From assembly GCF_001074825.1 (NCBI RefSeq), contig NZ_JUPG01000062.1, forward strand, positions 1 through 33,485: 33,485 nt of DNA. Direction: 5' to 3'. Source of the stretch: Streptococcus pseudopneumoniae. GTDB taxonomy: Bacteria > Bacillota > Bacilli > Lactobacillales > Streptococcaceae. The stretch's first letter is position 1. The number at the start of each line of letters is the position of its first letter. A program made the translations under genes and the position numbers. Below the pieces are notes generated by a model. That model did not search any database, was not told the origin of the DNA, and saw nothing but the letters and a program-made list of their open reading frames with translations. Positions 28,141-33,485 of the stretch are shown here, piece after piece.

Positions 28141-28689
28141 CTATTTTTCTAAATACACTTTGATGTCCCGATATTCCTTAGAAAAATCCATCCACCCGCT
28201 AATATCAGGGTTTAAGAATGGTAGGACAGTAAGCGGACTTACTTCTGTTCGATACGTCGATAGAGAATGTTTCTGACTTATTTCCCTGACTACACCTGTA
28301 TGGATTTCTTCTACATCCTTCTTTAGTTCTTGAATTTCATCATATGCGTCCAGAATTCGTCTAAGTTTCTTTCGGTATTGTTTATAGATCTTCTTAGTTT
28401 CCATCCGTTGCTTAGTTTCTTTAAAAATGTATTCAAAGATGACTGCTTTAGCTTCTGAAAAATCACTATTATATTTTTCCTGAAGAGAATTAATAGCTTT
28501 TTCCATCTTTTCAAGCTGTTCCAAAGACTCTAAGTTGTTAGATAAAAAATTATCTATATTCTCAAATGAAACTGTTTGATTGCCTAAAAGACTCTTCCTT
28601 TTTTCGCTTAACTGTTCTCGTGCTGAATTAATCTTACTTTTTTTATTATCTAGATCATCCAGTGTTTCAAATACTTGATTAATATCCAT
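28141..28689 (-). CDS. Coiled-coil protein of the satellite morphogenesis module
   Basis: A 182-residue, highly charged protein with strong heptad character in 1-85 and 95-140 (DDLDNKKSKINSAREQLSEK, EIQELKKDVEEI). A less helical C-terminus is rich in Pro/Tyr/Trp (SPLTVLPFLNPDISGWMDFS). I do not recognise a family. The place directly after the capsid gene (9 bp) and the coiled coils suggest a scaffold- or capsid-assembly role, inferred from context only. RBS AGGAGAAAG. Confidence 0.65.
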   Translation of the reverse strand: MDINQVFETLDDLDNKKSKINSAREQLSEKRKSLLGNQTVSFENIDNFLSNNLESLEQLEKMEKAINSLQEKYNSDFSEAKAVIFEYIFKETKQRMETKKIYKQYRKKLRRILDAYDEIQELKKDVEEIHTGVVREISQKHSLSTYRTEVSPLTVLPFLNPDISGWMDFSKEYRDIKVYLEK

Positions 28690-28698
28690 TTCTTTCTC

Positions 28699-29559
28699 CT
28701 AGTTCCATTGAATAAAGTAACCACAATTTTCTTCAACTTTTTTAACATCAAATCGAGTATGTAAAAACAATCTTTTTCCAAAATAATCAGCTGAATTCAA
28801 CCAACTAAGTGTATCTTTCTTTCGGTCAAACAAAGTAACAAAGTTTTCTAGATCTCCGATAAAGCCTTTTTTGTCACCTTTATTCCCTAATGTTGTATCA
28901 TCTACAATTAAAAAGTTATCTACAAAAAATGTTTCACTTGTGCCTGTCTCTTTATCAACTTTAAGAAGATAATTTCCTGAAGTGTCTTTCATTTTTTCTA
29001 AGACATTAAATAGTGATTGACTAACAACCATAGATACATTGCGCTCTGGATTGATTAAAGAAACAATAGATTTCAAATCGTCCATACTTGTAGCAGTCTG
29101 CACTTTCGCAGTTTGGAGAATTTTCCCAATCTCTCTATTTCGTGTTCTACGTTTTAATTTAATAATCTTCTTACCAAGAAAATCCGTTAAATTATATTGG
29201 CCATCATCTAATTGTTCCTGTGAAAAATCAAGTTTTCCACTGAATAATTTAACTAAGTAATCAACGCTGATAGTTTTCTTTTTATCTGCTTCTGTTCTCT
29301 CAACTGAATTTTCGCTAACTTCTTGTAATGAATCAGATTCAAAGTCAGTTACTTCATACTTCCCACCACGGGTACGAGTCTCAATAACATTTACTAGATC
29401 AACCAGTTCTTTACGTTGATGTTCATCTTCGTAACTATCAAGGATTGGTTTTTCAATGAGTACATGATTATTTTCTATGTTCATCCCTCTAGTGTTATAA
29501 CCCGTACTTCGGATATAAGCTTCTAGATTTTCTTTTTGTTTAGCTAAGTTAGTTGTCAT
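28699..29559 (-). CDS. HK97-fold major capsid-like protein
   Basis: A 286-residue protein resembling the HK97 major capsid family. The middle resembles the E-loop/P-domain (LIEKPILDSYEDEHQRKELVDLVNV), and the C-terminal half has the A-domain pattern VSMVVSQSLFNVLEKMKDTSGNYLL ... FFVDNFLIVDDTTLG ... GFIGDLENFVTLFDRKK. The N-terminal delta/scaffold domain of typical capsid proteins (about 100 residues) is not evident and no protease gene adjoins. It may build or remodel the particle that carries the island. The start at Met6 (29559) follows AAGGAG; the frame opens at 29574. Confidence 0.7.
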   Translation of the reverse strand: MTTNLAKQKENLEAYIRSTGYNTRGMNIENNHVLIEKPILDSYEDEHQRKELVDLVNVIETRTRGGKYEVTDFESDSLQEVSENSVERTEADKKKTISVDYLVKLFSGKLDFSQEQLDDGQYNLTDFLGKKIIKLKRRTRNREIGKILQTAKVQTATSMDDLKSIVSLINPERNVSMVVSQSLFNVLEKMKDTSGNYLLKVDKETGTSETFFVDNFLIVDDTTLGNKGDKKGFIGDLENFVTLFDRKKDTLSWLNSADYFGKRLFLHTRFDVKKVEENCGYFIQWN

Positions 29560-29607
29560 TTTTTGCTCCTTCATCTTTTAATATCTGATTTTTGTTTATA
29601 ATTTTTT

Positions 29608-29838
29608 CTAAAATTCTTTGCTCTTAGCTTTTCTTTTATGACTCTCCGAGCCTTTAGAATCATTTTTTCTAGATTTTGATTTGTCTTGTTTGTTAGCATA
29701 TTTTTCTAGTATTTCTTGTTTCCGTTGCTCTAAGTTATCATCTTCTTTTTTACACTGAGAAAAGATTTTCTGTCTTTTCTCTGGATCCATAGAAAACTTA
29801 TTGGCTACCACATACCCTAAAGAAGTATCTCCTGCCAT
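29608..29838 (-). CDS. Small charged protein, first gene of the morphogenesis module
   Basis: A 76-residue protein. The N-terminal part (MAGDTSLGYVVANKFSMDPEKR) looks folded; the C-terminal half is almost entirely Lys/Ser/Glu/Arg and likely disordered or nucleic-acid binding. Start at 29838 is given by AAAGGGGGTGAG; the longer frame begins at a TTG. Not recognised. Lies between a strong terminator and the capsid gene, so it needs its own promoter or antitermination. Confidence 0.6.
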   Translation of the reverse strand: MAGDTSLGYVVANKFSMDPEKRQKIFSQCKKEDDNLEQRKQEILEKYANKQDKSKSRKNDSKGSESHKRKAKSKEF

Positions 29839-29869
29839 AATACTCACCCCCTTTCTACGCAAACAAAAA

Positions 29870-29907
29870 GGGACATACCACTAGCATTATATGCTTACGG
29901 TATGTCC
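29870..29907 (-). terminator. Strong terminator separating replication and morphogenesis modules
   Basis: Minus strand AGGGACATACC / GGTATGTCCCT (11 bp) with an inner GCATATAATGC stem in the loop, followed by TTTTG. Confidence 0.85.
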
Positions 29908-29927
29908 CTGAGTTGTTCTCAATAGAC

Positions 29928-30089
29928 TTATTTTTTAGTTTCTTTTTTGACTAGATGGGTAAATTTCCCATCTGAGTAGAATAAAGTTATCTCTCCAAAA
30001 CTTGGAACTTTTTCTATCTCTATTATACCACATTTTTCGTAGACAACAAAGCCTTTTTCTGTTGCAAATCGCATTTTATCATCATTCAT
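29928..30089 (-). CDS. Hidden 53-residue phage-type protein (DUF3954/XtrA-like)
   Basis: A frame of 53 codons starting MNDDKMRFATEKGFVVYEKC. ATG overlaps the stop of the DnaC-like gene (ATGA, 30089-30086), a sign of coupled translation. The pattern VVYEKCGIIEIEKVPSFGE ... FYSDGKFTHL resembles small phage proteins annotated DUF3954 or XtrA-like; function unknown. Ends just before the strong terminator, making it the last gene of the replication operon. Confidence 0.6.
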   Translation of the reverse strand: MNDDKMRFATEKGFVVYEKCGIIEIEKVPSFGEITLFYSDGKFTHLVKKETKK

Positions 30090-30931
30090 TGATATTCTCC
30101 CCTCACTGTGTTTATAGTGTATCTCTTGTCTTTGATTGTGAAAGCCTTGAAAGTGTTCCCTTCTAAACCTTTCAAAATTCTACTTGAATTTCTAGCATTG
30201 TAAACAGTCCGCAGTTCGCTACTATCTAGGTTCGTGTTGAAAATCGTAGTTTCTCGATTATTGATAATATCAAACAAGAAATCCTGCTCCCAATCGCTCT
30301 TAGGAGTGATTGTTCCATTTTTTGCCCCAAGGTCATCTATGATTAGAAAATCAACATCAACTAGCTTTTTTACTGCCTCATACTCTGTTAAGTTTGCATT
30401 TCTTCCATAAGCCCATCCTTCTTTTATCTGCTTGATAATCTCGGTTAAGCTGACAAACAAGACACTCTTAGGCTCGTTCTTCTCCCTGAAGCTCTCATTG
30501 ATTTCTTTAGCCAAGGCAAGAGATAAATGACTTTTTCCTATTCCTGTGCTACCACTGATTAAAGTATTTCCCGTCATACCTGCAAGGTACTTCTGGGCTT
30601 GACCTTTTACAAACTCTAACATCTGACGCTCCTCTGTAGTCTTAACAAAGAAATTCTCAAATGTTGCTCCCTTCAACTCGTTAGGAATCGTACTGTCACG
30701 CATTAAGACATCATAAGTTTTAAAGTAAGCTTGCCTGTCCTCGAACTGCTGTAATAGTTCTTTCTCTTTTTGTTTAATCTCTCCCTTCACACACTCCGGG
30801 CAAAATGCTTGTAGTTTTCTTTCTGAACCCCCTAACACTGGTACAGAAATTTCCCAATAATTTACCTGGTGAATATCGCAAACTGTATCCAATATTTTTC
30901 TGTTATTAAATTCTTTAAATTGTTCCTTCAT
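30086..30931 (-). CDS. DnaC-like helicase loader (IstB/DnaC AAA+ ATPase)
   Basis: A 281-residue AAA+ ATPase. The N-terminus has a possible zinc site C18, H21, C44, C47 (CDIH ... CPEC). Walker A GSTGIGKS is at 127-134 and Walker B DFLIIDD at 194-200, with a sensor region TTIFNTNLDSSEL and arginine finger area NARNSSRIL. Such loaders bring the host DnaB-type helicase to the element's origin. Preceded by the replisome-organiser gene and RBS AGGAG. Confidence 0.88.
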   Translation of the reverse strand: MKEQFKEFNNRKILDTVCDIHQVNYWEISVPVLGGSERKLQAFCPECVKGEIKQKEKELLQQFEDRQAYFKTYDVLMRDSTIPNELKGATFENFFVKTTEERQMLEFVKGQAQKYLAGMTGNTLISGSTGIGKSHLSLALAKEINESFREKNEPKSVLFVSLTEIIKQIKEGWAYGRNANLTEYEAVKKLVDVDFLIIDDLGAKNGTITPKSDWEQDFLFDIINNRETTIFNTNLDSSELRTVYNARNSSRILKGLEGNTFKAFTIKDKRYTINTVRGEYQ

Positions 30932-30942
30932 CTTTGCAACTC

Positions 30943-31803
30943 CTAAAATGGTAGGTCTGGGAAGTTGTCTTCAGACTTCCCTTTTATGATTTTAGGCTTT
31001 TGATTCAAATAACCGTCAAACTTAGATCCAAAAAGTGTTTCTGGTCTCAGATACTTAGAAAATTCAGGACTATCCTTCCATTCTGCCGTTTTAATATCTA
31101 TCACCTGTTTAAAATCTTCAAGTGTATAGCCTTCTTTGAATCGTGCTAGTAAAAGCCTTTTTGTCTTATCAACAAACTTATACCGCTTATTAGCTACTTG
31201 ATTCAGATAAGCAATAGGAATCCAAAGTTCTTTATGTTTTGTTTTCTCTAAATCTTTTATAGCTGTTTCTTCAAGCCAAGTAGGAAAAGTGAAGTCGGGA
31301 TTTCCCGACAATATATTATCTAAATATAAATTATTACTCTTACTATTAACTCTATTCTCTTTCTCTATCTCTGTTGGACATGAGTTGGAAAAAGTCTCTT
31401 TACTTTGGACATTCTCCAATTTTGGTAAATTTTGACTATTTTTTCTTTGGTCTCGCTTGTATTTTGCCCAGTTTGTTTCACTCTCAACCATGGCTTTTGC
31501 TTGAGATAATGTAGCATGTCCATCATCGTCTATCTGAATCAGTCCACATTTTGTAAAATATGCAACCGTCATATTTATATCATCTTCAGAAACATCCAGT
31601 TTTAAAGCTAATTCCTGTACCAAACTATCAAAATATCCTTCATAGTACAAAATACAATCATCTTCTAAACTTTCCAACATAAGACGGATATAAATCACTG
31701 TCATAGTGTAGCCACCAGGCATATTTTTAAGTCGCTTAATAAAAAGATTATCAAAAAACTTCTTATCAACTTTTAACCAAAAATATATTTTAGTCTTTGC
31801 CAT
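30943..31803 (-). CDS. Phage replisome organiser / DnaD-like replication initiator
   Basis: A 286-residue protein. The N-terminal domain (about 1-120: IYFWLKVDKKFFDNLFIKRL, GGYTMTVIYIRLMLESLEDD, LDVSEDDINMTVAYFTKCGL) matches the winged-helix replisome organiser domain of Gram-positive phages, which binds the origin. A polar linker follows, then a C-terminal helical segment (about 180-265, WIPIAYLNQVANKRYKF ... TLEDFKQVIDIKTAEW) like DnaD/conserved phage C-terminal domains. ATG at 31803 is preferred by the GGGGGTAG spacing; 31806 is also possible. Overlaps the HTH gene. Confidence 0.85.
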   Translation of the reverse strand: MAKTKIYFWLKVDKKFFDNLFIKRLKNMPGGYTMTVIYIRLMLESLEDDCILYYEGYFDSLVQELALKLDVSEDDINMTVAYFTKCGLIQIDDDGHATLSQAKAMVESETNWAKYKRDQRKNSQNLPKLENVQSKETFSNSCPTEIEKENRVNSKSNNLYLDNILSGNPDFTFPTWLEETAIKDLEKTKHKELWIPIAYLNQVANKRYKFVDKTKRLLLARFKEGYTLEDFKQVIDIKTAEWKDSPEFSKYLRPETLFGSKFDGYLNQKPKIIKGKSEDNFPDLPF

Positions 31804-32071
31804 CATCTACCCCCAGGAACTTCAAAATATCCGTAACTTTGTAATAGACTTTTCTAGTATCTTCTAGTGGTGGTTGGTAACGTCTTAGTCCTGCACCTTC
31901 CCACTTTTGTAAGGTTTTGTATTTTATATCTAACTCGTCCATAGCTTCTTGTGCTGATATTAAACCAGTTAGTCGTGGTTTAGGTCTTTCTCGAACTGCT
32001 AGATAGTTTTCTATTACCGTGCTTATTCTATTAGTCAAATCATGTTCGCTTTCTTTACTCAAACTAAACAT
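31790..32071 (-). CDS. MerR/excisionase-like helix-turn-helix protein
   Basis: A 93-residue protein. After a helical N-terminus comes TGLISAQEAMDELDIKYKTLQKWEGAGL then RRYQPPLEDTRKVYYKVTDILKFL: the 'x-x-E-A-x-x-x-L-x-I-x-x-x-T-L-x-x-W-x-x-x-G-L' arrangement of MerR-like winged HTHs used by excisionases and phage regulators. Role (regulation or excision) unknown. RBS AAAGGGG; overlaps the replication gene by 14 nt. Confidence 0.7.
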   Translation of the reverse strand: MFSLSKESEHDLTNRISTVIENYLAVRERPKPRLTGLISAQEAMDELDIKYKTLQKWEGAGLRRYQPPLEDTRKVYYKVTDILKFLGVDDGKD

Positions 32072-32073
32072 AC

Positions 32074-32280
32074 TTAATCCCCTTTACTGACCATTCCAAG
32101 CTGAATATATCGCCCATAATCAGGGCTTAATTCCTCGCTAGTCGTTTCTATCGTCTGTGTACTCTCTCGCTCGATTTGGGCGCTTTTTTTGCGGTCTCGG
32201 TGGTTTAGATACATGAGAAAGCCAACCAATATCACGGTAAAAATAAGCGCCTGTGTATTGCTTAAATCTAGTTCATTCAT
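32074..32280 (-). CDS. Small single-span membrane protein
   Basis: A 68-residue protein with one membrane helix (about 10-25, TQALIFTVILVGFLMYL). A positively charged stop (NHRDRKK) and a Glu/Ser/Thr-rich cytosolic tail ending in PDYGRYIQLGMVSKGD follow. Not recognised. Coupled to neighbours by 1-2 bp spacings. Confidence 0.6.
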   Translation of the reverse strand: MNELDLSNTQALIFTVILVGFLMYLNHRDRKKSAQIERESTQTIETTSEELSPDYGRYIQLGMVSKGD

Positions 32281-32281
32281 G

Positions 32282-32494
32282 CTATGCCCTCGCTTTGTAA
32301 TTCTTAATATAATTTACTTGATAGCTTCGCTCCATCTTCAGAAAGTCATACACCTCTTCTGGAGTTACTTTATCATCTAAAAAGTCAATGATGAACTGAA
32401 AGAGGTTCGGATGTCTATCCTTGATTTTAGTCATTAGCTTATCAAATTCTGATCGTGTCATGTTATCTAGGTCTAGAGTCATATTTTTCTCCAT
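32282..32494 (-). CDS. Small acidic protein of unknown function
   Basis: A 70-residue, mostly helical protein (NMTRSEFDKLMTKIKDRHP, FQFIIDFLDDKVTPEEVYDFL) with a basic end. Two possible starts: 32494 (AGGAAAGG upstream) and Met5 at 32482 (GGAG 6 nt upstream). Not recognised; in the early operon of the satellite. Confidence 0.6.
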   Translation of the reverse strand: MEKNMTLDLDNMTRSEFDKLMTKIKDRHPNLFQFIIDFLDDKVTPEEVYDFLKMERSYQVNYIKNYKARA

Positions 32495-32537
32495 TAGCCT
32501 TTCCTTGTCCTTTTTCCTGCCTATTTCCTATACGTAA

Positions 32538-32615
32538 TTAGCACCACTCCAAACGCTGGGCGATTGCCCCAAGTTGGCGAACGCTTGTAGCGGTGTTTCG
32601 TGAGTAATTACCCAT
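32538..32615 (-). other. Structured non-coding stretch with a 25-codon mini-ORF
   Basis: The 32495-32816 gap is unusually GC-rich for the element in its left part. It holds hairpin GGGC-GATT-GCCC (32558-32569), distant arms CACC/GGTG and repeated AACGCT/GGCGA words. Minus strand ATG at 32615 opens a 25-codon frame, MGNYSRNTATSVRQLGAIAQ onward, with coding-like composition but no proper ribosome binding site. A replication origin, an oriT-like structure or a leader peptide are all possible. Confidence 0.35.
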
Positions 32616-32710
32616 CTTTCAGCTAAACAAGGCCTTAGAATCACCCTGTCAGCGCTTGATTTCAAAACCTTTTCTAATTGCTTGCCTGCTCTTCGATTTT
32701 TCGTTTGTAT

Positions 32711-32818
32711 TTGATAAAATAGCTGTTTTCTGCTATAATCAGAGCATAGAAAAAATTTCTATATCCTTAATCTTGTCGCTTGCTCGCCTAGTCTAAAATT
32801 TGAGCAAGTGATTTTTTT
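32711..32818 (+). ncRNA. Candidate counter-transcribed small RNA, about 70 nt
   Basis: Plus-strand promoter TTGATA (32711-32716), 17-nt spacer, TGC-TATAAT (32734-32739) is near consensus. The RNA would start near 32746, contain TAGAAA-AAA-TTTCTA and end at the terminator CTTGCTC...GAGCAAG (32779-32808) plus seven T. It runs opposite to every gene of the element, in the gap before the 86-residue gene's stop codon, and is antisense to the leader of the downstream early genes. Confidence 0.6.
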
Positions 32819-33077
32819 ATTTTCTTTTTGCATGATTACTACCTGACTTTGGTTTATAAAGCAAGTCTTTACTTTCGATAAGATCTAGAATCCAACTGAT
32901 TCCCTGTTCTACTGTTTCAAGAAATGCGCCCAGGTCTTCACTGTCCAAGTTCTCGTAGTTCATACAAAGATATTCGGCTAGTTGTCTGTCTTTCTCAACT
33001 AGCTTTTTAAAATCCTTGGGATACTTAGGAATTTCTAACCCCTTGGCATTTGTAACTGTCTTAAAATCATTTTCCAT
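32817..33077 (-). CDS. Small acidic protein of unknown function
   Basis: An 86-residue helical protein (YPKDFKKLVEKDRQLAEYLC, LDSEDLGAFLETVEQGISWI) with a basic tail (KSGSNHAKRK). No recognised family. Follows the Rha-like gene by 11 bp; its stop overlaps the T-run of the counter-transcribed RNA terminator. Confidence 0.55.
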   Translation of the reverse strand: MENDFKTVTNAKGLEIPKYPKDFKKLVEKDRQLAEYLCMNYENLDSEDLGAFLETVEQGISWILDLIESKDLLYKPKSGSNHAKRK

Positions 33078-33088
33078 TTTCTATACTC

Positions 33089-33485
33089 CTATACTCTAAA
33101 AATTAATTCCTTAATTTCTGAATACCCCCTATTCAAGTTAATCATAGCTATTGCCATATCTTCCAAATGTTGGTAGTTTGTCAGTTCTACACTTGTCAAG
33201 CCATCAATGCCGTTCTTACTTTCTCGCTCCTTCATGAGTTGCGCTTTATTCTTCCCTGTCACTCCCTTTAGTAGTAAGTTTGTAAGGGTACTATAGGCAT
33301 GCTTAGGTGCTTTCTCCCATACTTGGATAGCTTCGGTTAAGGTCTTGCGCTTTGGCTTTTCCAGTTCTCTTTGAAGATAGCGTTTAGAGAGTTCATCACG
33401 CATTTCAAAAAAGGCTTTGACCAGGTTCTTCTTAAACTCTTTTACGGGTTCTGTATTTCGTAAGTAAGTGATCAGCAATGTTGCT
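33089..33485 (-). CDS. C-terminal part of a phage Rha/antirepressor-like regulator, cut by the window edge
   Basis: The frame is open to base 33485, so the start lies outside; the apparent TTG at 33478 is not convincing. The visible part starts ..TLLITYLRNTEPVKEFKKNL and continues FFEMRDELSKRYLQRELEKPKRKTLTEA. This fits the C-terminal part of Rha-type phage regulators (the 'xxEFK..xxxAFxxMR' pattern) followed by a KilA/ORF6C-like extension. About 131 residues seen. It probably controls the lysogeny switch or helper response. Confidence 0.6.
   Translation of the reverse strand, partial: ATLLITYLRNTEPVKEFKKNLVKAFFEMRDELSKRYLQRELEKPKRKTLTEAIQVWEKAPKHAYSTLTNLLLKGVTGKNKAQLMKERESKNGIDGLTSVELTNYQHLEDMAIAMINLNRGYSEIKELIFRV

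Larger units (their letters stand above)
26470..33485 (-). mobile_element. Phage satellite (PICI-like) or remnant prophage next to ctsR, incomplete in window
   Basis: From just upstream of the ctsR promoter to the window edge, all genes are leftward and AT-rich. They combine a replication module (HTH protein, replisome organiser, DnaC-like loader) with a short morphogenesis module (HK97-like capsid, coiled-coil protein, RinA-like regulator, gp10-like protein). There is no terminase, portal, protease, tail, holin or lysin. That gene set suits a phage-inducible chromosomal island/satellite prophage better than a full prophage. Integrase and right attachment site must lie outside. The left boundary is only approximate. 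Confidence 0.7.

Noticed and set aside
26470..33485. Integrative conjugative element
   Set aside because: No relaxase, coupling protein or type IV secretion gene is visible, while capsid-, gp10- and RinA-like genes are.

Overview
The window looks like chromosomal DNA from a Mitis-group Streptococcus: S. pneumoniae or a close relative such as S. mitis, S. pseudopneumoniae or S. oralis. The evidence is a BOX repeat at the left edge, the gene order adcA-adcB-adcC-adcR / dltD-C-B-A-X / glpF-glpO-glpK / Mga-like regulator / hslO-dus ... clpC-ctsR, and exact conservation of pneumococcal metal-site residues in AdcA and AdcR. The dus-clpC interval does not hold cbpA and the hk06/rr06 two-component genes that I recall there in pneumococcus. 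It holds an isochorismatase-like gene, a DUF6287-type lipoprotein, a small membrane protein and an NAD-salvage operon (nadR-pnuC-nrtR), which points to a commensal relative.

Layout. 1-1068: BOX repeat and an SPFH/band-7 membrane protein. 1225-2244: an e(P4)/class-B type HAD acid phosphatase lipoprotein with promoter and terminator. 2321-2676: a complete-looking Fst-type (par-like) type I toxin-antitoxin locus, whose toxin frame is interrupted by an in-frame TGA. 2747-6347: the zinc-uptake operon adcRCBA with an AdcR box at its promoter. 6339-10958: the dlt operon (dltX-A-B-C-D) for D-alanylation of teichoic acids; its terminator hairpin contains the -35 of the adc promoter. 11034-15312: the glycerol operon glpK-glpO-glpF with a cre-like site. 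15371-16824: an Mga-family regulator. 16973-18828: hslO (apparently leaderless mRNA) and a tRNA-dihydrouridine synthase. 18830-20731: isochorismatase-like hydrolase, lipoprotein, small membrane protein. 20730-23430: nadR-pnuC-nrtR. 23467-26463: ctsR-clpC under a CtsR operator.

Right of ctsR (about 26470 to the window end) lies an AT-rich block of small leftward genes with phage-satellite character, probably a phage-inducible chromosomal island or satellite prophage. Read in its transcription direction it holds a Rha/antirepressor-like fragment cut by the window edge, small unknown proteins, a MerR-like HTH protein, a phage replisome-organiser protein, a DnaC-like helicase loader, a hidden 53-codon ORF and a strong terminator. 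A morphogenesis module follows: small charged protein, HK97-like major capsid protein, coiled-coil protein, RinA/DUF722-like regulator and HK97 gp10-like protein. No integrase, terminase, portal or protease is visible here. Two candidate small RNAs and several structured non-coding stretches lie in this element.

The host genes are mostly surface and metal homeostasis (AdcRCBA, Dlt), glycerol use with H2O2-producing GlpO, NAD salvage and stress proteostasis (Hsp33, ClpC/CtsR). All calls are from reading the sequence; no database search was run.
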